The notes under the pieces: model-generated
Databases searched by the model: none
What the model was told of the DNA's origin: nothing
What the model saw: only the letters and a program-made list of their open reading frames with translations
Program-made: the position numbers and the translations under genes
From: Gottfriedia acidiceleris
Lineage (GTDB): Bacteria; Bacillota; Bacilli; Bacillales; Bacillaceae_G
NCBI RefSeq assembly: GCF_004138285.1
Contig: NZ_SCFN01000005.1
Location: forward strand, 496,001 to 560,000
Reading direction: 5' to 3'
DNA: 64,000 nt
Part shown: positions 27,102-35,675 of the stretch, piece by piece
Position numbering within the stretch: position 1 is the first letter of the stretch
Layout of the letters: every line of letters begins with the position of its first letter

Positions 27102-28043
27102 ATGGCGTCACTCATATTAAGAAGGTTGTTTCAATTGTTTTTATTATTGCTAGGTATCTCCTTTTTAGTCTTTGCTTCTATGCATTTAGCACCTGGTGAC
27201 CCAGCTGCAATCATTGGTGGACCTACAGCAACAAAAGCTGATTTAAATGCCATTCGAGAAAGTTTGGGACTGAACGACTCGTTTTTTGTCCAATATTGGC
27301 ATTATTTATCAGGCGTATTACATGGGGATTTAGGATATTCCTTTCAAACGAAACAGTCGGTTGCAGAGGCAATTTCAATCCGTTTTCCTAATACTTTAAG
27401 TTTAGCAATTGCGAGTATGATCGTTGCAGTAATAATCGGGGTAATAACAGGAATTGTCTCTGCACTTAAGCAAAACTCGTGGTTGGATGTATCAAGTACA
27501 ATAATAGCCCTTGCAGGTATTTCAGTACCTAATTTTTGGCTAGGTGCCATCCTTATTCTTATTTTTGGAGTTAATCTACAAATTCTTCCAGTTGGGGGAC
27601 TCGATTCACCAATTTGGACGGTAGAAGGATTTAAGCAAATCATATTACCTGCCATTGCACTGGGAACAGCCTCGGCTGCAATGATTGCAAGAATGAGCCG
27701 TTCATCTATGTTAGAGGTAATTCGAGCTGATTACATACGAACTGCAAGAGCGAAAGGTGTAAAAGAGAAATCGATTGTTTGGATTCATGCTTTAAAAAAC
27801 TCGATGATTCCAGTCATAACTGTTATTGGTTTAAACTTCGGATTTCTTCTTGGAGGAACAATCATTACAGAACAAGTATTTGCGATTAACGGTGTTGGCA
27901 GACTAATGATCGATGCAATTGCAGCTAGAGATTTTCCGATGGTTCAAGGGGCAGTATTACTTGTAGCATCCATGTTTGTAATCGTGAATTTACTTGTTGA
28001 TATTTTATACGTATTTATCGATCCAAGAATTAGCTATGATTAA
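27102..28043 (+). CDS. Peptide/glutathione ABC importer, permease 1 (DppB/GsiC-like)
   Basis: This 313-residue inner-membrane permease has six transmembrane segments and the binding-protein-dependent transport motif (EVIRADYIRTARAKGVKE) that contacts the ATPase. The N-terminus RRLFQLFLLLLGISFLVFA is typical of the DppB/OppB family. ATG 27102 has a GGAGTAGGTGG site; 14 further in-frame codons upstream lack one. It is the first gene of a five-gene importer unit with tight spacing. The substrate is inferred from the adjacent gamma-glutamyltransferase: glutathione or gamma-glutamyl peptides are likely, generic dipeptides the alternative. Confidence 0.9.
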   Translation: MASLILRRLFQLFLLLLGISFLVFASMHLAPGDPAAIIGGPTATKADLNAIRESLGLNDSFFVQYWHYLSGVLHGDLGYSFQTKQSVAEAISIRFPNTLSLAIASMIVAVIIGVITGIVSALKQNSWLDVSSTIIALAGISVPNFWLGAILILIFGVNLQILPVGGLDSPIWTVEGFKQIILPAIALGTASAAMIARMSRSSMLEVIRADYIRTARAKGVKEKSIVWIHALKNSMIPVITVIGLNFGFLLGGTIITEQVFAINGVGRLMIDAIAARDFPMVQGAVLLVASMFVIVNLLVDILYVFIDPRISYD

Positions 28044-28066
28044 TCGGCTAGAAGGGAGGAACAATT

Positions 28067-28972
28067 TTGTCTACAGAAGTTGTCATTAATAACATAAATG
28101 CAAAGCAATCTATTACAAAAAAGAAGGAAAAATTTATTGTCCAAACGTTTAAACGTTTAATCAAAAATCGATTAGCTGTTTTTGGATTAATCATTATTGT
28201 TTTACAAATTTTAATGGCAGTATTTGCACCACTTATTACGATTCATGATCCGATTAAACAAAATTTAGCATCAACAGAACTGCCAATATTCTCTAGCGGA
28301 CATTGGTTAGGTACAGATAATTATGGTCGGGATATGTGGAGCCGAATTGTATTCGGATCTAGAGTATCACTCGTTGTTGGATTCAGTGCAGTGATTCTTG
28401 GCTTAGTTGGTGGTATTACAATAGGCATGCTAGCTGGCTATTTTTCAAAACTTGATGGCTTGCTTATGAGAATAGTAGATTTATTATTTGCTTTTCCTGG
28501 AATTCTCCTTGCAATGCTAATTATCGCAATCCTTGGGACAAGTCTAGTGAATGTAGCAGTTGCAATTAGCATATGGTCCATTCCATCATGTGCAAGAATT
28601 GTTAGGGGTTCGGTTTTATCTATTAAGAAGCAAGAATACATACAAGCAATGAGGACTTTAGGTGCAAGTAATTTACGAATTATGGTGAAGCATATTTTAC
28701 CAAACTGTATGGCACCAATCATAGTTTTTGCCACAATGAGAATGGCTACTGCTATTTTATCAACGGCATCACTAAGTTATTTAGGTCTTGGTGCACAACC
28801 TCCAACAGCCGAATGGGGATCAATGATTTCTCAAGGGCAAGATTATATGTTTTCTTCCCCACATATGACAATCGTACCAGGGATCGCAATTATGCTGATC
28901 GTTTTCTCTTTTAATGTCGTAGGTGATGGATTAAGAGATGCTTTAGATCCAAATATGAATATTAATGATTGA
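28067..28972 (+). CDS. Peptide/glutathione ABC importer, permease 2 (DppC/GsiD-like)
   Basis: This 301-residue second permease carries the N-terminal OppC-type region (RLIKNRLAVFGLIIIVLQILMAVFAPLI) and the ATPase-contact motif (KKQEYIQAMRTLGASNLRIM). Also typical is LSYLGLGAQPPTAEWGSM. The start is TTG 28067 with GGGAGGAAC upstream. It pairs with the first permease to form the membrane channel. It lies 23 bases after that gene and 12 bases before the binding-protein gene. Confidence 0.92.
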   Translation: MSTEVVINNINAKQSITKKKEKFIVQTFKRLIKNRLAVFGLIIIVLQILMAVFAPLITIHDPIKQNLASTELPIFSSGHWLGTDNYGRDMWSRIVFGSRVSLVVGFSAVILGLVGGITIGMLAGYFSKLDGLLMRIVDLLFAFPGILLAMLIIAILGTSLVNVAVAISIWSIPSCARIVRGSVLSIKKQEYIQAMRTLGASNLRIMVKHILPNCMAPIIVFATMRMATAILSTASLSYLGLGAQPPTAEWGSMISQGQDYMFSSPHMTIVPGIAIMLIVFSFNVVGDGLRDALDPNMNIND

Positions 28973-28984
28973 GGAGATGGGTAA

Positions 28985-30505
28985 ATGAAAAAATGGATGT
29001 TTATCGTAATTAGTGCAATTCTTCTTCTTGCTGGATGCTCTAGTAAAACAACTGGATCAAATAGCACTAATGTTTCGCAAGAACTTACATATGCTTCAAC
29101 ATCAGATGTAGTAGGTTTATCACCAATCTTAACAAATGATTCTGTATCAGCTAATGTCATCATGCAAGTTTATGAAACATTATTTAAAAGAAATCCTAAA
29201 ACAATGAAAATCGAACCTTTATTAGCAGAATCTTATACTAATCCAGATGATAAAACTTGGGATATTACATTAAAAAAAGGAATTAAATTTCAAGACGGAA
29301 CAGATTTTAACGCAGAAGCAGTAAAATACACATTTGATAAATTCCGTGATCCAAAAACTGCTGCTCCACGTGCTTCATTATTAGAACCAATTCAATCAGT
29401 TAATGTAATTGATGATTACAAAGTAGAAATTAAAACGAAATATCCATATGGACCACTTTTAGCCGCACTTGCTCATACTGCTGCTTCAATCGTAAGCCCT
29501 GAAGCAGATAAAAATAGTGATTTAATGAAAACACCTGTAGGAACTGGGCCATTTAAGTTTGTTAGCTGGACACCTGGTGACCAAATCGTTCTTGAGGCAA
29601 ACAAAGATTATTGGAATGGTGCACCTAAATTGAAAAAAGTTACTTTTAAAGTAGTACCTGAAGTTTCCACAGCTATTTCAATGTTACAAACAGGAAAAGT
29701 ACAATTTATTGATGCTCTTCCAGCTGAACAAATTAAGCGTCTAGAATCAATTAAAAATGTAAAAGTGACAAAAGCAGAAGGAACACCAGTTTATTATTTA
29801 GGGTTTAACATGAAAAAAGCTCCAATGAATAACTTAGCATTCCGTCAAGCAGTTGCTTATGGACTAGATCGTAAAGCATATATTAATCAGTTAAACGGAC
29901 TAGGTGTTGAAGGTAATAGTGTAATTGGACCAAAAGTTTTCGGATATGATCAATCTGAAGAAAAAGTTGGCTATTCTTATGATTTAGAAAAAGCTAAAAA
30001 GCTGATTAAGGATAATGGATTTGAAGGAAAAGAAGTAAAGATGTTAGTACCAAATCGAGATATGTATATGAAAATGGCTGAAATTGCTCAGTCTCAAATT
30101 ACGGAAATTGGTCTGAAGGTTAAGCTGGAAACGATGGAATGGGGAACGTTCTTAGATGCAGCAACGAAAGGTCAATACGATGTAACGTTCTTAGGATGGG
30201 CAAATAGTACAGCTGATGGTAGTGAATTATTGTATCCAAACTTCCACTCAGACAATGTTGGATCATCAAACCGAATTTCATATAGTAATAAGCAATTTGA
30301 TCAGTTAGTTAATGAATCTCGTCAAACGATTGACCAAAATGCTCGAAAAGAAAAATTAAAAGAAGCAAATGAATTATTAGTAAAAGATGCTCCTGTAATC
30401 GTGATGAATCAAGGTGTAGTAACATCTGCAGTTGATCAATCGGTGAAAGGCATTGAAATTGATCCTACTGGCCAATGGTCATTATACAACGTACACAGAG
30501 AGTAG
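28985..30505 (+). CDS. Extracellular peptide-binding lipoprotein (SBP family 5, GsiB/DppE-like)
   Basis: This 506-residue solute-binding protein is tethered to the membrane by a lipobox (LLLAGCSS, Cys about 19). The family-5 fold is shown by KFQDGTDFNAEAVKYTFDKF and TGPFKFVSWTPGDQIVLEANKDYWNG. The stretch KFQDGTDFNAEAVK closely resembles what I recall of the E. coli glutathione-binding protein GsiB, supporting a glutathione-type substrate. It delivers substrate to the two permeases upstream; two ATPases follow. Substrate identity remains inference. Confidence 0.92.
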   Translation: MKKWMFIVISAILLLAGCSSKTTGSNSTNVSQELTYASTSDVVGLSPILTNDSVSANVIMQVYETLFKRNPKTMKIEPLLAESYTNPDDKTWDITLKKGIKFQDGTDFNAEAVKYTFDKFRDPKTAAPRASLLEPIQSVNVIDDYKVEIKTKYPYGPLLAALAHTAASIVSPEADKNSDLMKTPVGTGPFKFVSWTPGDQIVLEANKDYWNGAPKLKKVTFKVVPEVSTAISMLQTGKVQFIDALPAEQIKRLESIKNVKVTKAEGTPVYYLGFNMKKAPMNNLAFRQAVAYGLDRKAYINQLNGLGVEGNSVIGPKVFGYDQSEEKVGYSYDLEKAKKLIKDNGFEGKEVKMLVPNRDMYMKMAEIAQSQITEIGLKVKLETMEWGTFLDAATKGQYDVTFLGWANSTADGSELLYPNFHSDNVGSSNRISYSNKQFDQLVNESRQTIDQNARKEKLKEANELLVKDAPVIVMNQGVVTSAVDQSVKGIEIDPTGQWSLYNVHRE

Positions 30506-30513
30506 GTAATAGT

Positions 30514-31491
30514 ATGTCAACAGAGCTTCTATCTGTAAATAATTTAGTAACAACGTTTCGAACAGCTGATGGAGAAATCCCAGCTGTTCGAAACGTATCC
30601 TTTTCAGTTAATAAAAGTGAAACTTTATGTATAGTTGGCGAATCAGGTTGCGGAAAAAGTATTACTTCATTGTCTATTATGGGGTTATTGCCAAGTAATG
30701 GATCAATAAAAAGCGGTTCAATTCAATTGGAAGGAACTGATTTAACTAAGTTAACAACTGATGAATTTAGAAAAATTAGAGGCAATAAAATATCGATGAT
30801 TTTTCAAGAACCGATGACTGCGTTAAACCCTGTAATCACAATTGGTTTTCAGCTACGCGAGCCACTTATGATTCACCAAAAGCTTTCTAAACAAGAAGCA
30901 AATCAAAAAGGAATTGAACTCTTAAAGCAAGTAGGCATACCATATCCTGAAAAAAGAATGACTCAATATCCCCATGAGTTAAGCGGCGGAATGAGGCAAC
31001 GGGTTATGATTGCTATTTCATTAGCCTGTACCCCTGGACTCTTAATTGCAGATGAGCCAACGACTGCACTTGATGTTACGATTCAATCTCAAATATTAGA
31101 TTTAATCCATGAGTTACAAGAACAACTCGGAATGGGTGTCATCATGGTTACACATGATATGGGGGTCGTAGCTGAAATTGCTGATAAAGTGATGGTCATG
31201 TATGCAGGAGAAAAGATAGAAGAAGGTCCAGTTGAAGAGATTTTTAATCATCCAAGTCATCCATATACTAGGGGGTTATTAAGCTCCGTACCTAATGTAG
31301 ATGATCCTGATTTCGAATTAGAAGCAATCCCAGGCTCGACACCGAGCTTAAACGAACAAATAACTGGCTGTCGTTTTCATCCGCGTTGTGAACATGCATT
31401 AGCACGTTGCAAAGTTGAAGTCCCAAAGGAATTTACAATAAAGGATGGACACACAGTTAAATGTTGGCTGAGTGAGGAGGATGCGATATGA
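30514..31491 (+). CDS. Peptide/glutathione ABC importer, ATPase 1 (DppD/OppD-like)
   Basis: This 325-residue cytoplasmic ATPase has Walker A GESGCGKS, signature LSGGMRQR and Walker B LLIADEPTTALD. It also has the OppD/DppD C-terminal extension with clustered cysteines (GCRFHPRCEHALARC) that can bind an iron-sulfur cluster in some relatives. ATG 30514 with GAGAGTAGG is preferred; upstream codons overlap the binding-protein gene. Its end overlaps the next gene by ATGA, showing translational coupling. Confidence 0.93.
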   Translation: MSTELLSVNNLVTTFRTADGEIPAVRNVSFSVNKSETLCIVGESGCGKSITSLSIMGLLPSNGSIKSGSIQLEGTDLTKLTTDEFRKIRGNKISMIFQEPMTALNPVITIGFQLREPLMIHQKLSKQEANQKGIELLKQVGIPYPEKRMTQYPHELSGGMRQRVMIAISLACTPGLLIADEPTTALDVTIQSQILDLIHELQEQLGMGVIMVTHDMGVVAEIADKVMVMYAGEKIEEGPVEEIFNHPSHPYTRGLLSSVPNVDDPDFELEAIPGSTPSLNEQITGCRFHPRCEHALARCKVEVPKEFTIKDGHTVKCWLSEEDAI

Positions 31492-32471
31492 CTCTAACAA
31501 AAAGTAAATCTTTATTAGAGCTACAAAATGTTAAAAAATATTATCCGATTCGTGGAGGCTTACTAAAAAAAGTTCAAGGTCATGTCAAGGCAGTTGAAGA
31601 AGTGAGTCTAACATTATTAGAAGGTGAAAGCTTAGGAGTTGTAGGTGAATCAGGTTGCGGTAAATCTACATTGGGAAAAACGATTTTAGGTCTTGAAGAT
31701 ATTACTGACGGAAAAGTATTTTTTAAAGATACGGAAATCCAACATTTATCGAATAAGAGTCGAAATGATTTTAAGAAACAAATGCAAATGATTTTCCAAG
31801 ATCCATATGCTTCATTAAATCCAAGACAACGAATTGGAGATGCTTTGGAAGAAGTATTTGTTATCCATACAAATCTATCAAAACAAGAGAGAAAAGAGAA
31901 AGTAATCAGTTTGCTTCGTGAGGTAGGCTTAAATGAAGATCATTATGATCGATATCCTCATGAATTTAGTGGTGGGCAGCGTCAGCGTATTGGAATTGCA
32001 AGAGCGATTGCTCTTAACCCATCGTTAATTATTTGTGACGAGGCAGTGTCTGCACTTGATGTGTCTGTACAAGCACAAGTATTAAAACTTTTAAAATCAT
32101 TACAAGCAAAATATAACTTAACTTATTTATTTATCTCTCATGATTTAGGAGTCGTACGATATTTCTGTGATCGAGTTTTAGTAATGTATTTAGGTAATAC
32201 AGTTGAGCTTGCTCCTGCTGACAAGCTATATAATAACCCACTACATCCTTATACAAGGGCGTTACTATCTGCAATTCCACGTCCAAAGGTAGGAAAAAGA
32301 CCTGAGAAAATTCGTTTGATAGGTGAAATTCCAAATCCAGCAAACCCACCTTCAGGTTGTACATTCCGTACTCGTTGTCCACTAGCAACAGATCTTTGTG
32401 GGCAAGTAAAACCAGAGTGGAAGGAAATTGAAGAAAATCATTTTGTTGCATGTCACCATGTAGATGCTTAA
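31488..32471 (+). CDS. Peptide/glutathione ABC importer, ATPase 2 (DppF/OppF-like)
   Basis: This 327-residue ATPase has Walker A GESGCGKST, signature FSGGQRQR, Walker B LIICDEAVSALD and the C-terminal cysteine cluster (SGCTFRTRCPLATDLC). It starts in the ATGA overlap with ATPase 1 and forms the heterodimeric motor with it. Fourteen bases separate it from the gamma-glutamyltransferase gene, so transporter and peptidase should be made together. Confidence 0.93.
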   Translation: MTLTKSKSLLELQNVKKYYPIRGGLLKKVQGHVKAVEEVSLTLLEGESLGVVGESGCGKSTLGKTILGLEDITDGKVFFKDTEIQHLSNKSRNDFKKQMQMIFQDPYASLNPRQRIGDALEEVFVIHTNLSKQERKEKVISLLREVGLNEDHYDRYPHEFSGGQRQRIGIARAIALNPSLIICDEAVSALDVSVQAQVLKLLKSLQAKYNLTYLFISHDLGVVRYFCDRVLVMYLGNTVELAPADKLYNNPLHPYTRALLSAIPRPKVGKRPEKIRLIGEIPNPANPPSGCTFRTRCPLATDLCGQVKPEWKEIEENHFVACHHVDA

Positions 32472-32485
32472 AGGAGAAGATACAA

Positions 32486-34096
32486 ATGCAGTTTGATCAT
32501 TTAAATAATCCATATTCAGCACAACGCCATACGACATTTGGAAAAAATGGAATGGTAGCTACTTCACAACCTTTAGCGGCGCAAGCGGGGTTAGATATAT
32601 TAAAAAAAGGTGGTAACGCAATTGATGCTGCAATTGCCACAGCTGCTGCTTTAACAGTAGTTGAACCAACTTCAAACGGTATTGGTGGAGACGCCTTTGC
32701 ACTAGTTTGGGTAAATGGAGAACTTCATGGTTTAAACGGTAGTGGTCCTGCCCCAAAATCAATTTCGATTGAAAAGCTAAAAGAACAAGGACTCGAGAAG
32801 ATGCCAACCCATGGTGTTATTCCAGTTACAGTTCCTGGAGTACCTGCTGCATGGGCTGCATTGTCAAAACGTTTTGGTAAATTACCATTAGATGAGGTTT
32901 TACAACCAGCTATTACGCTTGCAGAAGAAGGCTTCCCACTTTCGCCGATTTTAGGGAAGTTTTGGAATATAGCATACGAAAAGTTTAAAAAACAATTTAC
33001 TTCACCAGAATTTGCTGAGTGGTTCAAAACATTCGCTCCAAATGATCGTGCACCAGAGATTGGCGAACTGTGGTCATCTAAAGCACATGCAGAAACATTA
33101 CGTGAAATCGGTGCAACGAATGCTGAGAGTTTTTATCGCGGTAACTTGGCAGAAAAAATCGTTTCCTTTATGAAAGAACATAATGGATACCTTAGTTCAG
33201 AGGACTTAAGTGAATATAAAGTAGAATGGGTTAACCCAATCTCGACAAATTATCGTGGATACGATGTTTGGGAAATTCCACCGAATGGGCAAGGTTTGGT
33301 AGCGTTAATGGCATTAAACATTGCCAAAGGTTTTAATTTTTCTACAAAAGATGATGTCGATACATATCATAAGCAAATAGAGGCTATGAAACTAGCTTTT
33401 ACTGATGGAAAAGCGTTTATTACAGATTCTGAGCATATGGATATTAATGTAGATGAGCTACTATCAGAAGAATATGCCGGGTCGCGTCGAGAATTAATTT
33501 GTGAAAAAGCGATAGAGCCAGAAAACTATACGCCTCCAAAAGGTGGCACAGTTTATTTAGCGACTGCTGATGGCGAGGGGAATATGGTTTCATTTATTCA
33601 AAGTAACTATATGGGATTTGGTTCAGGGATCGTAATTCCTGATACAGGAATTGCTCTTCAAAATAGAGGTCATGATTTTACTTTAAATCCGGCGCATTCT
33701 AATGCACTTAAGCCTGGTAAAAGAACATATCACACAATAATCCCAGGGTTTTTAACAAAAGATGGTGAAGCAGTAGGGCCATTTGGCGTAATGGGAGGAT
33801 ATATGCAGCCACAAGGTCATGCACAAGTTGTCATGAATACTGTGGATTTTAAGCTGAACCCTCAAAGTGCATTAGATGCACCAAGATGGCAGTGGATGGA
33901 AGGAAAAAAAGTGGTCGTAGAACCTCATTTTCCAAATCACCTTGCCCAGGCACTAGCAAGAAAAGGCCATCAAATTCAAGTGGCTACAGATTGTAGCAGT
34001 TTCGGTAGGGGGCAAATTATTTGGCGCAATCCTAAGACCGGAGTGCTAATGGGAGGAACAGAATCTAGAACAGATGGCGCAATTGCAGTTTGGTAA
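32486..34096 (+). CDS. Gamma-glutamyltransferase family protein, cytosolic (YwrD-like)
   Basis: This 536-residue Ntn-hydrolase of the gamma-glutamyltranspeptidase family probably cleaves gamma-glutamyl bonds of glutathione or related peptides after self-processing. The predicted nucleophile is Thr355 in KGGTVYLATADGEGN. SNGIGGDAFALVW and the GGY motif in GVMGGYMQPQGHAQV also fit. Unlike secreted GGTs it lacks a signal peptide, so it should act in the cytosol on imported substrate, like B. subtilis YwrD. ATG 32486 has AAAGGAGAAG. It lies between the importer genes and the CHR pair. Hydrolase versus transferase activity cannot be told. Confidence 0.9.
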   Translation: MQFDHLNNPYSAQRHTTFGKNGMVATSQPLAAQAGLDILKKGGNAIDAAIATAAALTVVEPTSNGIGGDAFALVWVNGELHGLNGSGPAPKSISIEKLKEQGLEKMPTHGVIPVTVPGVPAAWAALSKRFGKLPLDEVLQPAITLAEEGFPLSPILGKFWNIAYEKFKKQFTSPEFAEWFKTFAPNDRAPEIGELWSSKAHAETLREIGATNAESFYRGNLAEKIVSFMKEHNGYLSSEDLSEYKVEWVNPISTNYRGYDVWEIPPNGQGLVALMALNIAKGFNFSTKDDVDTYHKQIEAMKLAFTDGKAFITDSEHMDINVDELLSEEYAGSRRELICEKAIEPENYTPPKGGTVYLATADGEGNMVSFIQSNYMGFGSGIVIPDTGIALQNRGHDFTLNPAHSNALKPGKRTYHTIIPGFLTKDGEAVGPFGVMGGYMQPQGHAQVVMNTVDFKLNPQSALDAPRWQWMEGKKVVVEPHFPNHLAQALARKGHQIQVATDCSSFGRGQIIWRNPKTGVLMGGTESRTDGAIAVW

Positions 34097-34108
34097 AGGA
34101 ATGATTCA

Positions 34109-34675
34109 ATGATAAATCAATGGAAACTTTTTTTAGCTTTTTTTAGAGTAGGAATGCTAGGTTACGGGGGAGGTCCTTCTTCTATACCACTAATCCATAC
34201 AGAGGTTGTTGACAAGTATAAATGGTTAAATAAGGATGACTTTTCAGATGTACTAGCAATCGCAAATGCTCTTCCAGGACCAATAGCAACAAAGCTTGCA
34301 GGATATGTAGGTTGGAGAACAGGTGGCGTAGTAGGTATGTTAAATGCCATTATCGCAACAACTCTACCGACTGTTTTCCTACTTATGCTACTATTATCAA
34401 CACTAAATCACTTTAAAGGTGTTGCCTGGGTACAAGGTATGTCGAATGCAGTTGTTCCAGTAGTGGGAGTTATGTTAGCAACTTTAACATGGGAATTTAT
34501 TGAGAAATCGAAAGAATCTCTTGGCTGGAAAATCACTAGTTTGATCGTGGTTGCTAGTTTTATCCTTTTATATTTTTTAAATGTACATCCTGCTATCTTA
34601 ATTGGATGCTTAGTTGGATATGCCTTTTTCTCAAAAAGTAAAAATGAAAAGAAGAAGAAGGTGAAGGCATCATGA
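34109..34675 (+). CDS. Short-chain CHR (chromate) transporter subunit 1
   Basis: This 188-residue membrane protein is a half-length CHR transporter, matching the FxxGxxxxGGGP hallmark as FRVGMLGYGGGPSSIPLI and having LALPGPIATKLAGYVGWR-like sequence. Short CHR proteins work as pairs, and the second half follows with ATGA overlap, as ywrA/ywrB of B. subtilis. Known members export chromate; many CHR proteins are uncharacterised and may move other oxyanions. It lies 12 bases after the GGT gene, in the same unit. Confidence 0.9.
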   Translation: MINQWKLFLAFFRVGMLGYGGGPSSIPLIHTEVVDKYKWLNKDDFSDVLAIANALPGPIATKLAGYVGWRTGGVVGMLNAIIATTLPTVFLLMLLLSTLNHFKGVAWVQGMSNAVVPVVGVMLATLTWEFIEKSKESLGWKITSLIVVASFILLYFLNVHPAILIGCLVGYAFFSKSKNEKKKKVKAS

Positions 34676-35202
34676 TTTATTGGAAAATATTTTTAGCATT
34701 TTTCTTACCAGGCATTTTCGGATACGGAGGAGGACCAGCTTCGATCCCTCTTATTGAGAATGAAGTTGTTGATAAGTACGGATGGTTAACTTCAGTTGAA
34801 TTTAGTAACGTACTTGCACTTGGCAATGCCCTCCCAGGCCCAATTGCTACAAAGATGGCCGGATATATCGGATACGTTGAGGGAGGCATATTTGGTTCCT
34901 TTGTAGGATTATTTGCAACAATCGCACCCTCTCTAATCTTGATGATTGCTTTATTAAGTATATTAATGAAGCATAAAAATTCACCAAAAGTCAAAAAGAT
35001 GACTTCACTAGTTAGGCCTTTAATCGCCGTTTTACTTGGCATTATGGCCTTTGACTTTTTTAACGATTCATATAATGGGGTAGGCGTTACGCAAACAATT
35101 ATTATTAGTGTACTTTCCTTATTATTTTTAGAACGTTGGAAAATTCACCCCGCATATGTAATCGGAGGGGCTCTTGTTTATGGTGCAGTATTTTTATCTT
35201 AA
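34672..35202 (+). CDS. Short-chain CHR (chromate) transporter subunit 2
   Basis: This 176-residue partner subunit is clearly homologous to the preceding gene (FLPGIFGYGGGPASIPLIENEVVDKYGWL and LGNALPGPIATKMAGY). It begins within the ATGA overlap, so the two are translated together and expected to form a heterodimer of opposite topology. It is the last gene of the long unit and is followed by the terminator at 35232. Confidence 0.9.
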   Translation: MIYWKIFLAFFLPGIFGYGGGPASIPLIENEVVDKYGWLTSVEFSNVLALGNALPGPIATKMAGYIGYVEGGIFGSFVGLFATIAPSLILMIALLSILMKHKNSPKVKKMTSLVRPLIAVLLGIMAFDFFNDSYNGVGVTQTIIISVLSLLFLERWKIHPAYVIGGALVYGAVFLS

Positions 35203-35231
35203 ATAATGAACAACTTTTTTAATTCAATCGA

Positions 35232-35282
35232 AACATTATTGAAGCAATGCCATTATGGGGTTGCCTTCAGTAATGTTTTTTT
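35232..35282 (+). terminator. Rho-independent terminator of the importer/GGT/CHR unit
   Basis: Arms at 35232-35247 and 35261-35277 pair with one bulge and one G-U pair, followed by a T run. It separates the unit from the cyd leader. Confidence 0.82.
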
Positions 35283-35329
35283 CGTTAAATAGCCCGGAAC
35301 TAAAGAAGTAATAAAGTTTGGCAGCGGAG

Positions 35330-35430
35330 AAGAAAACTCGACGAAGTTGCCAATTTTAAGAATTAAGTATAAGTGCAACTACGCCTCTGTCTTCGCCTAA
35401 AGGCTCGCCAATCAGCGAGTTTTCTTTAGC
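35330..35430 (+). promoter_or_regulatory. Structured element in the cyd leader: possible attenuator or degenerate intergenic repeat
   Basis: Nested inverted repeats are visible. Outer arms are AAGAAAACTCG (35330-35340) and CGAGTTTTCTT (35416-35426), perfect over 11. Inner arms are CGAAGTTGC (35342-35350) and GCAACTACG (35375-35383). The 3' outer arm can alternatively form a local hairpin, CTCGC (loop CAATCA) GCGAG followed by TTTTCTTT, which looks like an intrinsic terminator. Mutually exclusive pairings of this type occur in attenuators. A degenerate dispersed repeat, common between Bacillus genes, is the main alternative. Confidence 0.4.
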
Positions 35431-35454
35431 AAAAAATATAACTTTAACAGTAAA

Positions 35455-35470
35455 TGTGAATGATGTCACA
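35455..35470. promoter_or_regulatory. FNR/CRP-type operator upstream of cydA
   Basis: TGTGAATGATGTCACA is an exact match to the TGTGA-N6-TCACA consensus of FNR/CRP regulators, about 205 bases before cydA. Oxygen-responsive control of cytochrome bd would make sense. A weaker Rex-like sequence, TTGTGAA to GTTCAAA, lies at 35596-35614. No gene is seen in 35203-35675. Confidence 0.55.
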
Positions 35471-35675
35471 AAATAGACAATTTATAGACACGAATTAGAC
35501 AAATAAGATTAAGTCAAAAACCCCTTTGGAAAAGTAAACTAGAAGTAACAAGAGGTACCATTGAATGGTTCTCTGGAATTTACTTAATGAATTATTTGTG
35601 AAAAAATGTTCAAAGTTTTGCTCGGGCTTAATGAAAATTTTTTTGAAATGATCTTTATCCTAAGGGGGATGTACT

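Noticed and set aside
35596-35614. Rex operator upstream of cydA
   Set aside because: Only the left half fits the Rex consensus and spacing is off by one, so it is mentioned but not called.
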